Shown in pieces: positions 34,980-43,989 of a stretch of 64,000 nt of DNA. The position numbers were made by a program, and so were the translations under genes. The notes beneath the pieces are model-generated. The model searched no databases. It saw nothing but the letters and a program-made list of their open reading frames with translations, and was not told where the DNA came from. Source of the stretch: an uncultured Draconibacterium sp. (lineage in GTDB: Bacteria > Bacteroidota > Bacteroidia > Bacteroidales > Prolixibacteraceae). Where the stretch lies: positions 1-64,000 of the forward strand of contig NZ_OY776414.1 of assembly GCF_963675585.1 (NCBI RefSeq). The letters run 5' to 3'. Position 1 is the first letter of the stretch; each line of letters starts with the position of its first letter.

Positions 34980-35760
34980 CCGAAGAAAAAATCAAATTAA
35001 AGATCTAGCCGAGTTTCTTGCTCTTGAGTATGACGAAACGATAACTCCTCTGGATCAAATAGCTAAATTAGAGGAACTCCCAGTTTTTTACGATGATTAC
35101 GGAAATGCATTTGATGGTACTTTAGTTTATGATAATGGATTCTACATCCACATGAATACGGCACTTGGCAATACTCCCGAAAAAGAAAGGGGGAGATTTA
35201 CATTAGCCCATGAGTTTGGTCATTACTTCATTGATAATCACAGAATTGCTCTAAAGAAAGGATTCTTAGAACCGCATCCATCGAGATACAATAAAAATAA
35301 GCATCAAATAATTGAACGTGAAGCGGACTTTTTTGCCTCTTGTTTATTAATGCCTGAAAAACGATTTAGACTTGATTGTGAAAGATTCAGACGATTTGAT
35401 TTCAGTGTCATTGATGATTTATCTAAAAAATACCATGTAAGCATCACTGCTTGTGCAATACGTTTTGCGGATGTTGGTACACATCCCATAATGGTTGTAT
35501 ATATGGAGGATAATAAAATAGAATGGAAATGGTCAAGCAAGGAACTGCAATTTTTGAGTTTAGCAGATGGAAAGAACTGTGTCCCTCCCGATAGTTTAGC
35601 TAGCCAATATTTTAAAACTGGTACAGGTCAAAAAAGAACAGAAGAATTATGGTACATAGATTGGTTTGAGGATAAAAATGATAATCATCTTAACTGCAAG
35701 ATATTTGAACAAGTCATTCCTTATAAGAACAAAGTATTAAGTATTGTATGGAGGGCATAA
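34966..35760 (+). CDS. ImmA/IrrE-family zinc metallopeptidase
   Basis: 264 aa. Zinc-binding HExxH in FTLAHEFGHYFIDNH (His82, Glu83, His86), with the downstream acidic ligand in IIEREADFFASCLLMP (near residue 117-120), both typical of the ImmA/IrrE family. ImmA-type enzymes cleave repressors of mobile elements; IrrE-type ones cleave a stress repressor. The C-terminal half (SVIDDLSKKYHVSITACAIRF, then about 90 residues) is probably a substrate or sensor region. As third gene after a sigma-like factor and an unknown protein, it likely controls that unit or the divergent defence operon. Confidence 0.85.
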   Translation: MEINNRRKNQIKDLAEFLALEYDETITPLDQIAKLEELPVFYDDYGNAFDGTLVYDNGFYIHMNTALGNTPEKERGRFTLAHEFGHYFIDNHRIALKKGFLEPHPSRYNKNKHQIIEREADFFASCLLMPEKRFRLDCERFRRFDFSVIDDLSKKYHVSITACAIRFADVGTHPIMVVYMEDNKIEWKWSSKELQFLSLADGKNCVPPDSLASQYFKTGTGQKRTEELWYIDWFEDKNDNHLNCKIFEQVIPYKNKVLSIVWRA

Positions 35761-36049
35761 AGTAAAACAAATATCTTCTCAATAGCATTTCTTCCTCCCT
35801 CGGACGCCAAACACGGCCACAAACAACCACTTACATCCAGCTTTATTCCCTCCAGATATTAAGCATATACATTTGGTTCAAAGACAGCAAAACTGCTGTC
35901 TGAATATGAACTAAATGATATGCTCATGAAAGAAAAAGACTACGGGTGAAAATTGGTCTTTCCCAGAGTGGTATTCACCACACTTCAATCAAAAAATCAA
36001 AGTAAAACAGTCTCTGGTCAGGGTGACCGGGGAGCAAAATCAAAATGCT
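35761..36049. other. Junction between cargo and traE: hairpins, no gene
   Basis: The gap shows an 8-bp hairpin AGACAGCA-AAAC-TGCTGTCT (35882-35901) and a smaller GGTCA-GGG-TGACC (36017-36029) just before traE. No convincing open frame is present. It is the right edge of the cargo block and probably carries the traE promoter or an attenuator. Confidence 0.4.
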
Positions 36050-36358
36050 ATGAAACAAATCAATTCATATAAAATATCCATCACCTTATTCTTCACCTTT
36101 CTGGCAACTGCCATTTTTGCCCAGGGCGATGGCTCCGCCGGAATCACCGAAGCCACAAATATGGTCACCTCGTATTTTGATCCGGCAACAAAACTGATTT
36201 ATGCCATCGGTGCCATTGTGGGATTGATTGGCGGCGTAAAAGTGTATAGTAAATTTTCGAGCGGCGATCCCGACACCGGAAAAACCGCAGCTGCCTGGTT
36301 TGGTGCCTGTATTTTCCTGATTGTTGCTGCCACCATTTTACGTTCCTTCTTCCTGTAA
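36050..36358 (+). CDS. traE: DUF4134 conjugation protein TraE (VirB2-like)
   Basis: 102 aa from the ATG at 36050, chosen because MKQINSYKISITLFFTFLATAIFAQ forms a signal peptide; an in-frame upstream alternative start adds only polar residues. After the signal come two hydrophobic helices (LIYAIGAIVGLIGGVKVY; WFGACIFLIVAATILRSFFL) separated by a short polar loop with SGDPDTGK. This is the DUF4134/TraE pilin-like pattern that opens the mating-pore gene block. Confidence 0.9.
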   Translation: MKQINSYKISITLFFTFLATAIFAQGDGSAGITEATNMVTSYFDPATKLIYAIGAIVGLIGGVKVYSKFSSGDPDTGKTAAAWFGACIFLIVAATILRSFFL

Positions 36359-36361
36359 ATT

Positions 36362-36703
36362 ATGGCAGTGTATTCCATCAACAAAGGCGTAAATAAACCC
36401 GCCGAGTTTAAAGGACTGCAAAGCCAGTACCTGTTTATTTTTGCAGGTGGTTTGCTGGGGACGTTCGTGGTTTTTATTGTAATGTACCTGGCCGGTATCA
36501 ACCAATGGGCCTGTATTTTTATCGGGCTTACTCTGGCATTTGTGGTTGTCTGGCTTACATTTTCTTTAAACAGAAAATTCGGGCGTTACGGGCTAATGAA
36601 ATTACAGGCAAGGCATAATTTCCCTCGCCGGATCATCAACCGTCGTAGTATTCCCCGTTTGTTCAAAACTAACAGAAAGGAGGCAGTATGCGAAACACAC
36701 TAA
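36362..36703 (+). CDS. traF: DUF4133 conjugation protein TraF (VirB3-like)
   Basis: 113 aa with two central membrane helices (YLFIFAGGLLGTFVVFIVMYLAG; CIFIGLTLAFVVVWLTFSL) and a basic C-terminus ending ARHNFPRRIINRRSIPRLF. Length, topology and position between traE (3-base gap) and traG (16-base overlap) match DUF4133/TraF. It is an inner-membrane part of the type IV secretion channel. Confidence 0.9.
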   Translation: MAVYSINKGVNKPAEFKGLQSQYLFIFAGGLLGTFVVFIVMYLAGINQWACIFIGLTLAFVVVWLTFSLNRKFGRYGLMKLQARHNFPRRIINRRSIPRLFKTNRKEAVCETH

Positions 36704-39186
36704 AAGCTGCCACTTTGGAAAGCCGGTTCCCTTTACTTGCAGTAGAGCAGGGGTGTATTCTCAGCAAAGATGCCGATATAACCATTGCTTTTGAGGTAAA
36801 GCTCCCGGAGCTGTTTACGGTTACAACGGAAGAATACGAATCCATGCATTCGGTATGGAATAAGGCAATAAAGGTTTTGCCCGATTATTCCATTGTGCAC
36901 AAGCAGGACTGGTACATCAAAGAGAACTACAAAACTGAAACGCCACAACAGGATTTGAGTTTTTTAAGTTCTTCCTTTGAACGGCACTTTAACGAGCGTC
37001 CGTATTTAAACCACACCTGTTATTTGTTCCTCACCAAAACAACGAAGGAACGCAGCAAACAACAAAGCACCTTTAGTACATTGGGCAGGGGATTTATCGT
37101 GCCCAAAGAGATAAAAAATAAGGAAACAGTTCTGCGTTTTGTGGAAGCTGTAAGCCAGTTTGAGCAAATCGTTAACGACAGCGATTTTATAAAACTCAGG
37201 CGTTTAACAGCCGACCAGATTACCGGGACTGATGCCCATGAGGGAATAGTGGAAAAGTATTTTTCACTTTCCCACGGGCATAACAATGTGTTGAAAGATC
37301 TTACATTAAATCCGGGAGAACTGAAAATCGGTGACAATTCGCTGATGCTTCATACACTTTCTGATTTAGACGATCTGCCCGCTAAAGTATCAACTGAAAG
37401 CCGTTATGAAAAACTTTCGACTGACCGTAGTTCCTGTTTACTGTCCTATGCTGCTCCGATAGGTTTGTTATTACCTTGCAACCATATCTACAATCAGTAC
37501 ATTTTTATCGACGACCATACTTCCAATCTCGCCCGTTTTGAGAAAATGGCGCGTAATATGCTTTCGCTTTCCAGGTACAGCCGGGCCAACCAGATTAACA
37601 AACAATGGCTGGACGAATACCTGAACGAAGCACACAGCAAAGGATTGGTTTCGGTACGTATGCATTGCAATGTACTGGCATGGAGCAACAGGCCAGAAGA
37701 GCTACGCCAGATAAAAAATGATGTGGGCTCGCAAATTGCCCTGATGGAATGTAAACCACGGTACAACACCGTTGATATTCCCACCCTGTATTGGGCAGGC
37801 ATTCCCGGCAATGCAGCCGATTTTCCTGCGGAAGAATCGTTTTACACGTTTACAGAGCAGGCTTTGTGCTTTTTTACCAGCGAAACCAACTACCGAAGTT
37901 CACTTTCGCCGGTGGGCATAAAAATGGTCGACCGCTTGACCGGTAAACCTTTGCACCTGGACATTTCTGACCTGCCAATGAAAAAAGGAATAATCACCAA
38001 CCGGAACAAGTTTATTCTAGGTCCTTCTGGCAGCGGAAAATCCTTTTTCACCAACCACATGGTACGGCAATATTACGAGCAGGGTACACATGTCCTTCTT
38101 GTCGATACCGGTAACAGCTACAAAGGTTTGTGCGATTTGATACATTATAAAACCAGGGGCGAAGACGGGGTTTACTTTACGTATACCGAGGACAACCCGA
38201 TTGCATTTAATCCGTTTTACACCGACGATGGTGTGTTTGACATTGAAAAAAGGGAAAGCATAAAAACGCTGATCCTTACCCTCTGGAAAAGCGAGGATGA
38301 GGCACCCACACGATCCGAAGAGGTAGCTCTGTCAAATGCGGTTAACCTGTATATCGGGAAGCTAATAGCGGACAGTAAGGTAGCTCCGTCTTTTAATACC
38401 TTTTTTGAGTTTGTGCGCGATGAGTACACTGAATTGCTTCAATCGAAAAAGGTGCGCGAAAAGGACTTTGATGTAGCCAATTTTCTGAATGTACTTGAAC
38501 CTTATTACCGGGGCGGAGAATACGATTACCTATTGAATTCAGACAAACAAATGGACTTGCTGAACAAACGATTTATCGTTTTCGAACTGGATAATATCAA
38601 GGATCATAAAGTACTTTTCCCCATTGTAACGATCATCATCATGGAAGCATTTATCAACAAAATGAGGCGATTAAAAGGCATCCGAAAGATGATATTAGTG
38701 GAGGAGGCATGGAAGGCCATTGCCAAAGAAGGAATGGCAGAGTACATCAAGTATTTATTCAAAACCGTGCGTAAATTCTTTGGTGAGGCAATAGTAGTAA
38801 CACAGGAAGTCGATGATATTATTGCTTCGGAAATTGTGAAGGAAAGTATCATCAATAACTCCGATTGCAAGATACTGCTTGACCAGCGTAAGTATATGAA
38901 CAAGTTTAGTTCCATACAAGAACTGCTTGGATTGACTGAAAAGGAAAAATCACAGATTCTATCCATAAATCTGGCCAACCACCCGCAACGCTTATACAAA
39001 GAGGTATGGATTGGTTTGGGAGGAGTACAATCTGCGGTTTATGCTACCGAAGTCTCTTTGGAGGAATACTACACTTATACCACCGAAGAAACCGAGAAAC
39101 TGGAACTTACCCGTTTAACCGAGCAATTAGACGGGAATATTGAGCTTGCCATTAAACAACTGGCGGCAAGCAAACGCAATTCTTAA
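36688..39186 (+). CDS. traG: Conjugation ATPase TraG (VirB4-like)
   Basis: 832 aa. The N-terminal TraG/VirB4 region (to about 420) is followed by an ATPase with Walker A GPSGSGKS (about 445-452) and Walker B-type KMILVEEAWKAIAKEG, then VRKFFGEAIVVTQEVDDI. It powers assembly of the mating channel and pilus at the inner membrane. It overlaps traF, and the DUF4141 gene follows after 19 bases. Sequence is full-length and shows no frame break. Confidence 0.95.
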   Translation: MRNTLKAATLESRFPLLAVEQGCILSKDADITIAFEVKLPELFTVTTEEYESMHSVWNKAIKVLPDYSIVHKQDWYIKENYKTETPQQDLSFLSSSFERHFNERPYLNHTCYLFLTKTTKERSKQQSTFSTLGRGFIVPKEIKNKETVLRFVEAVSQFEQIVNDSDFIKLRRLTADQITGTDAHEGIVEKYFSLSHGHNNVLKDLTLNPGELKIGDNSLMLHTLSDLDDLPAKVSTESRYEKLSTDRSSCLLSYAAPIGLLLPCNHIYNQYIFIDDHTSNLARFEKMARNMLSLSRYSRANQINKQWLDEYLNEAHSKGLVSVRMHCNVLAWSNRPEELRQIKNDVGSQIALMECKPRYNTVDIPTLYWAGIPGNAADFPAEESFYTFTEQALCFFTSETNYRSSLSPVGIKMVDRLTGKPLHLDISDLPMKKGIITNRNKFILGPSGSGKSFFTNHMVRQYYEQGTHVLLVDTGNSYKGLCDLIHYKTRGEDGVYFTYTEDNPIAFNPFYTDDGVFDIEKRESIKTLILTLWKSEDEAPTRSEEVALSNAVNLYIGKLIADSKVAPSFNTFFEFVRDEYTELLQSKKVREKDFDVANFLNVLEPYYRGGEYDYLLNSDKQMDLLNKRFIVFELDNIKDHKVLFPIVTIIIMEAFINKMRRLKGIRKMILVEEAWKAIAKEGMAEYIKYLFKTVRKFFGEAIVVTQEVDDIIASEIVKESIINNSDCKILLDQRKYMNKFSSIQELLGLTEKEKSQILSINLANHPQRLYKEVWIGLGGVQSAVYATEVSLEEYYTYTTEETEKLELTRLTEQLDGNIELAIKQLAASKRNS

Positions 39187-39205
39187 ATCTTCAAAACAAA
39201 AGAAC

Positions 39206-39835
39206 ATGAAAACAAAATTAGTTATAGCCGGGCTGCTGCTTATGCTTGGTTCGTTCAACCTGAAAGCCCAGTGGGTCGTTAACGATCCCATTAATACGGC
39301 AACAAGCATTGCCAATTCGGCCAAGGAGATTATCCAGACCTCCAATACCGTTTCCAATGTGATCAAAAACTTCCAGGAAGTAAAAAAGGTGTATGAACAG
39401 GGCAAAGCCTATTACGATGCGCTAAAGGCCGTAAACAACCTGGTTAAAGATGCCCGCAAAGTGCAGCAAACAATTTTAATGGTTGGTGAGATTACCGACA
39501 TCTATATAAATGCCTACCAGCGGATGTTGCAGGATGAAAACTATTCGCTGGAAGAGCTGGGGGCAATTGCCTTTGGCTATACCAAACTATTGGAAGAAAG
39601 TGCCTACCTGCTGAATGACCTGAAAGGCATTGTGAATGCCAGTACGCTATCGTTGACTGATAAAGAACGAATGGATGTGATAGACAGTGTTTACGATTCG
39701 GTGAAACATTACCGGAATCTGGTGAGCTATTACACCAATAAAAACATTGCTGTTTCGTACCTGAGGGCACAAAAGAAAGGCGATACCGAAAGGATGTTGG
39801 CGTTGTATGGGGATTCAAACGAAAGATACTGGTAA
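39206..39835 (+). CDS. traI: DUF4141 conjugation protein TraI (VirB5-like)
   Basis: 209 aa from the ATG at 39206 with signal peptide MKTKLVIAGLLLMLGSFNLKAQ; the in-frame extension upstream lies inside traG. The mature part is alpha-helical with coiled-coil character (SNTVSNVIKNFQEVKKVYEQGKAYY). This is the DUF4141 family, thought to be a periplasmic VirB5-like factor. Its last base overlaps the start of traJ. Confidence 0.87.
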   Translation: MKTKLVIAGLLLMLGSFNLKAQWVVNDPINTATSIANSAKEIIQTSNTVSNVIKNFQEVKKVYEQGKAYYDALKAVNNLVKDARKVQQTILMVGEITDIYINAYQRMLQDENYSLEELGAIAFGYTKLLEESAYLLNDLKGIVNASTLSLTDKERMDVIDSVYDSVKHYRNLVSYYTNKNIAVSYLRAQKKGDTERMLALYGDSNERYW

Positions 39836-40833
39836 TGGATTTTGACAACTTACATCAAATATTACGCAGTCTCTACCTGGAGATGACACCTTTGTGCAGC
39901 AGCATGGCAGGAGTGGCAAAAGGTATTGCCGGATTGGGGGCATTGTTCTATGTGGCTTCGCGTGTGTGGCAGTCGCTGGCACGTACCGAGCCCATCGATG
40001 TTTACCCGCTCTTACGTCCCTTTGCCATTGGACTGTGTATTATGTTCTTCCCGGGTTTTGTTTTGGGAACCATCAATATGGTGTTAAGTCCCATTGTTGT
40101 TGGAACCAACCAGATGCTGGAAGCACAGACTTTTGATATGGAAAAGTACCGCGATTTAAAAGAGGAACTGGAGGTGGAAGCCATGAAACGAAATCCCAAG
40201 ACGGCATATCTGGTCAGTAACGAGGAATTTGACAAACAACTGGAAGAATTGGGCTGGAGTCCATCGGATCTGGCCACTATGTCAGGGATGTATATCGAGC
40301 GTAGCTTGTACAACATGAAAAAGAACATCCGTGACTTTTTTCGGGAAATTCTGGAACTGCTGTTTCAAGCAGCTGCTTTGGTAATTGATACTATTCGCAC
40401 CTTTTTTCTGATTGTACTTTCCATTCTTGGTCCGATTGCCTTTGCAATCAGTATATACGATGGCTTTCAGTCCACCATGACACAATGGTTCTCACGGTAT
40501 ATCTCCGTGTACCTCTGGTTACCGGTTTCCGATTTGTTTAGTTCCATCCTGGCCCGAATTCAGGTGCTAATGTTGCAAGCTGATATTGATAAACTACAGG
40601 CCGATGCAACCTATTCAGTCGAAGCTTCAAACGGAGTTTACATTGTATTTATGATTATTGGTATCATCGGATATTTCACTATCCCAACCGTCGCCGGATG
40701 GATCATCATGGCCGGTGGTATGGGGAATTACGGTAAGAATGTGACATCGTCGGCAGGAAAAACTGCGTCAATGGCAGCAGGTGTTGCCGGAGCGTCAGCC
40801 GGAAATATGACAGGAAAACTAATGAAAAATTAA
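39835..40833 (+). CDS. traJ: Conjugation membrane protein TraJ (VirB6-like)
   Basis: 332 aa, polytopic: hydrophobic stretches near 35-55, 65-90, 165-200, 205-225 and 270-300 (IVFMIIGIIGYFTIPTVAGWIIMAGG), and an Ala/Gly-rich C-terminal tail. Family-typical MDFDNLHQILRSLYLEMTPLC start. It is the VirB6-type inner-membrane channel component of Bacteroidetes conjugation systems. Confidence 0.92.
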   Translation: MDFDNLHQILRSLYLEMTPLCSSMAGVAKGIAGLGALFYVASRVWQSLARTEPIDVYPLLRPFAIGLCIMFFPGFVLGTINMVLSPIVVGTNQMLEAQTFDMEKYRDLKEELEVEAMKRNPKTAYLVSNEEFDKQLEELGWSPSDLATMSGMYIERSLYNMKKNIRDFFREILELLFQAAALVIDTIRTFFLIVLSILGPIAFAISIYDGFQSTMTQWFSRYISVYLWLPVSDLFSSILARIQVLMLQADIDKLQADATYSVEASNGVYIVFMIIGIIGYFTIPTVAGWIIMAGGMGNYGKNVTSSAGKTASMAAGVAGASAGNMTGKLMKN

Positions 40834-40846
40834 TCACAGAAGAATT

Positions 40847-41470
40847 ATGGAATTTAAATCATTAAAAAATATTGAAACAAGCTTTAGGCAGATCCGTTTT
40901 TTCGGGATAGTGTTTATCCTGCTCTGTGCAGGCATTACCGGATATTCAGTGTTCAGTTCTTATAGCTTTGCAGAACAACAACGACAAAAGATTTATGTAC
41001 TGGACAAGGGAAAATCTTTAATTCTTGCGCTTTCCCAGGATCTGGCACAAAACAGGCCGGTAGAGGCGCGGGAACATATCCGGCGTTTTCATGAGTTGTT
41101 TTTTACGCTTTCACCCGATAAAAATGCCATTGAGTCGAACATCAACCGGGCCATGTTTCTGGCAGATAAAAGCGTGTACACCTATTACAAGGACTTGCTT
41201 GAAAAAGGTTATTTCAACCGGATTATATCTGGGAATATCAACCAAACGCTGCAAGTAGATAGTGTGGTTGTTGATTTTATGAACTATCCATATACTGCAT
41301 CAACCTATGCGAGGCAGGTAATAATTCGCGAAAGCAATATCACGGAGCGAAACCTGGTTACAAAGTGCAGTCTTATCAACTCGGTTCGCAGCGATAATAA
41401 CCCACATGGTTTTACCGTGGAGAACTTTGAGGTAGTACATAACAACGATATTCAAACGGTAACAAGGTAA
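40847..41470 (+). CDS. traK: Conjugation protein TraK (VirB8-like)
   Basis: 207 aa. MEFKSLKNIETSFRQIR is typical of TraK, then a single membrane helix (FFGIVFILLCAGITGYSVFSSY) and a periplasmic domain of VirB8/NTF2-like type with LDKGKSLILALSQDL and EAREHIRRFHELFFTLSP. It bridges the inner-membrane and outer-membrane parts of the secretion channel. It lies between traJ (13 bases) and traL (4 bases). Confidence 0.92.
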   Translation: MEFKSLKNIETSFRQIRFFGIVFILLCAGITGYSVFSSYSFAEQQRQKIYVLDKGKSLILALSQDLAQNRPVEAREHIRRFHELFFTLSPDKNAIESNINRAMFLADKSVYTYYKDLLEKGYFNRIISGNINQTLQVDSVVVDFMNYPYTASTYARQVIIRESNITERNLVTKCSLINSVRSDNNPHGFTVENFEVVHNNDIQTVTR

Positions 41471-41474
41471 TACC

Positions 41475-41741
41475 ATGAAAAACAGATTTTCGGAGTTCAA
41501 ACGGCTTAGCCGTGAAAAACTCAAAGGGAATTGTGACAGAATTCCTGAGAAAAAACGAAGAAGGGTGGTAGTGGGGATGTGTGTCGTGTTTACACTTCTA
41601 TTCGCTCTTGTTCTATGGGATTCGTTTCGCGATCCGAAAGTAAAAGACCTGTTTCAGATTGAGCACATCACCCCACTTGACTTACCACAAGACAGTATCA
41701 TTAATCACTTAAAAGATTTAACAGATGGACAAAAACAATAA
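41475..41741 (+). CDS. traL: Small conjugation protein TraL (DUF3989)
   Basis: 88 aa with a basic N-terminus, one membrane helix (VVVGMCVVFTLLFALVLWDSF) and a short periplasmic tail with IEHITPLDLPQDS. Position between traK and traM (16-base overlap) and topology match TraL. Confidence 0.85.
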   Translation: MKNRFSEFKRLSREKLKGNCDRIPEKKRRRVVVGMCVVFTLLFALVLWDSFRDPKVKDLFQIEHITPLDLPQDSIINHLKDLTDGQKQ

Positions 41742-43008
41742 AACACTCCTGAAACCGGGGCAAAAGCAGATGCTGAAAAAGTACGCGGTATTTGCTTTGA
41801 TGTTCCTTGTCTTTGGGGCAAGTCTGTGGCTGATATTTAAGCCATCGGGCAAAGAGGAAAACAAAACAGTAATTGGTTTAAATACCGAGATCCCATTACC
41901 GCAGGAAAAGGATTTATTGAAGCATAAAATCAACGCCTTCGAGCAGGCAGCACTTTTTCAGCAAAGGCCGGTGCGCTCGCTGGATGATTTTTCGTCGCTG
42001 ATTAAAAAGGATGAACCAGCGAAATTTGATTTGCTCTCCTCTGCAAAAGCAGAAACTAGCTTGTCAGAAAAATATTCGGGAAGCGAGCAACCCAAACGGG
42101 CAATTGAGCATTCCGCTTCTGCTTACAACAATATAAACAACACTTTGGGCAACTTTTACGAAAAACCAAAAGCGAATCCTGAAAATGAAAAGCTAAAAGC
42201 AGAGCTTGAAGCTTTGAAGAAACAACTGGCAGAAAAGGAGCAAGGCAACAGTATGGATGAACAACTGCTATTGATGGAAAGATCATACCAGATGGCAGCC
42301 AAATATATGCCGAACAATGCTCCGGCACAACCAGTTACAACCGTCCCGACAACAGACCAATCGGTCAACCTGCAAGCAGATGAAAATATAGCAAAGACAG
42401 TTCAGGTATCAACAATGAGCACAACAACTGCATTGCAACAAACGGTTTCTGATTCGGCATTTCTTAAACAAGTCTCACAGCCCAGAAACTTTACATTCAT
42501 TTCGGCAGAGGGCATACAGGAAACCACAGAACGTAATACCATTAATGCCTGTGTAAACAGCACTCAAAAACTGGTTAACGGGCAAAATGTGCAACTACGA
42601 TTACTTGAAGCCATTGAAACCGGTGGACTCCACTTTCAAAAGAATGCTTTGATTACGGGTATTGCCCGGATTCAGGGAGAGCGCTTACATATTTTTATCA
42701 ATTCGCTGGAACAAAACGGAAATATTATCCCGGTACAACTCACAGCATACGACACCGATGGACAACCTGGTTTGTTTATCCCCGGTTCGGTTGAGGTAAG
42801 TGCGTTAAAAGAAATTACCGCTACCATGGGACGCGATGCCGGGACAAGCATAAGCATCAATCAGGGTACAACTGCAGGCGAACAACTGGCAGCTGATGTG
42901 GGGCGAAGTTTTATACAAGGGACATCGCAGTATGTTTCCAAAAAACTCCGAACCACAAAAGTTACCTTAAAAGCAGGGCACCGGATATTGCTGATGCCCA
43001 TCAAATAA
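41725..43008 (+). CDS. traM: Conjugation protein TraM (VirB10-like)
   Basis: 427 aa. N-terminal membrane helix (YAVFALMFLVFGASLWLIF), a long low-complexity periplasmic linker with coiled coil (ENEKLKAELEALKKQLAEKEQ) and a C-terminal VirB10-like domain (VNGQNVQLRLLEAIETGGLHFQKNALITGIARIQGERLHI; AYDTDGQPGLFIPGSVE; ending GHRILLMPIK). It spans the periplasm and gates the channel. The start overlaps traL by 16 bases. Confidence 0.92.
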   Translation: MDKNNKTLLKPGQKQMLKKYAVFALMFLVFGASLWLIFKPSGKEENKTVIGLNTEIPLPQEKDLLKHKINAFEQAALFQQRPVRSLDDFSSLIKKDEPAKFDLLSSAKAETSLSEKYSGSEQPKRAIEHSASAYNNINNTLGNFYEKPKANPENEKLKAELEALKKQLAEKEQGNSMDEQLLLMERSYQMAAKYMPNNAPAQPVTTVPTTDQSVNLQADENIAKTVQVSTMSTTTALQQTVSDSAFLKQVSQPRNFTFISAEGIQETTERNTINACVNSTQKLVNGQNVQLRLLEAIETGGLHFQKNALITGIARIQGERLHIFINSLEQNGNIIPVQLTAYDTDGQPGLFIPGSVEVSALKEITATMGRDAGTSISINQGTTAGEQLAADVGRSFIQGTSQYVSKKLRTTKVTLKAGHRILLMPIK

Positions 43009-43038
43009 AGTTCAATTCATCATTTTAAAACATTCGTC

Positions 43039-43920
43039 ATGAAACAAATATTATTCGCGATAATACTACTTAGCAATTTTTCACTTATTGCTCAAAACCA
43101 ATTTAGCAAAGTCATCTCTAAAGACAGGGTAATCTCATCCTACAACATTGAAGTAACCTACAATAAAACTGTCCATATTCTATTCCCGGCAGCCATAACC
43201 TATATCGATCTTGGTTCACCGAATATCATAGCAGGGAAAGCCGATGGTGCAGAAAATGTGGTCCGGGTAAAAGCATCGATAAAAGATTTTACGGAAGAAA
43301 CCAACTTCTCGGTGATAACCGACGAGGGCAGTTTTTATTCTTTCATTGTAAACTACGCTGAAAATCCTGCAAAGTTGAATATCGAAATGAAGGACTTCCT
43401 GCATGAATACAAGTTGGGAAACCAGCCGGACAATTCAGTAGAGATACAACTTGCTGAGCTTGGAAACAAAACACCTCAAAACATCCAATTGGCTATGGAG
43501 AAAATTTACGGGACCAGGAAGAAGCAAATCAAAAATATCAATAGCAAACAGTTTGGAATTGAATTCTCTTTAACCGGTTTGTATAGCCAGAACGGTTTGA
43601 TTTACTTTCGCACCGTGCTGGAAAATTGTTCTGACATTCCATTTGAAATTGATTTTCTAACGTTCAAAGTCGTGGACAAGAAAGTGGCCAAAAGAACGGC
43701 CATTCAGGAGACGGTTATACAGCCGGTTCGTGATTTTAATAACCTGACTTTTATTGATGGCAATTCTGCAGAAGCAACGGTTTTTGTTTTCGAATCATTT
43801 ACGATCCCGGACAAAAAGGAGTTGGTAGTTGAGCTGTTTGAAAAGAATGGGGGGAGGCACCAGCGCTTTATTGTAAAGAATAAGGATCTGGTAAAAGCCA
43901 GAAATATCGGGAAAATATAA
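43039..43920 (+). CDS. traN: Conjugation protein TraN (DUF4138, VirB9-like)
   Basis: 293 aa with signal peptide (MKQILFAIILLSNFSLIAQ). The mature protein is beta-rich, with YNKTVHILFPAAITYIDLGSPNIIAGKADGAENVVRVKA near the N-terminus, the DUF4138/TraN hallmark. It forms the outer part of the core complex with TraM. It is the last gene of the tra run here; traO, P and Q are not seen. A strong terminator follows. Confidence 0.92.
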   Translation: MKQILFAIILLSNFSLIAQNQFSKVISKDRVISSYNIEVTYNKTVHILFPAAITYIDLGSPNIIAGKADGAENVVRVKASIKDFTEETNFSVITDEGSFYSFIVNYAENPAKLNIEMKDFLHEYKLGNQPDNSVEIQLAELGNKTPQNIQLAMEKIYGTRKKQIKNINSKQFGIEFSLTGLYSQNGLIYFRTVLENCSDIPFEIDFLTFKVVDKKVAKRTAIQETVIQPVRDFNNLTFIDGNSAEATVFVFESFTIPDKKELVVELFEKNGGRHQRFIVKNKDLVKARNIGKI

Positions 43921-43942
43921 GTCAGTAATAGAACACAAAAAG

Positions 43943-43977
43943 CAAGGGCTACTCAATGCGAGTAGCCCTTGTTTTTC
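43943..43977. terminator. Bidirectional terminator between traN and radC
   Basis: Perfect 12-bp stem CAAGGGCTACTC / GAGTAGCCCTTG (43943-43954, 43960-43971) with a 5-nt loop, TTTTTCT after it on the + strand and an A-run before it that gives TTTTTG on the minus strand. It ends the tra transcript and the convergent radC-like gene. Confidence 0.92.
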
Positions 43978-43989
43978 TATGAAATGGAT

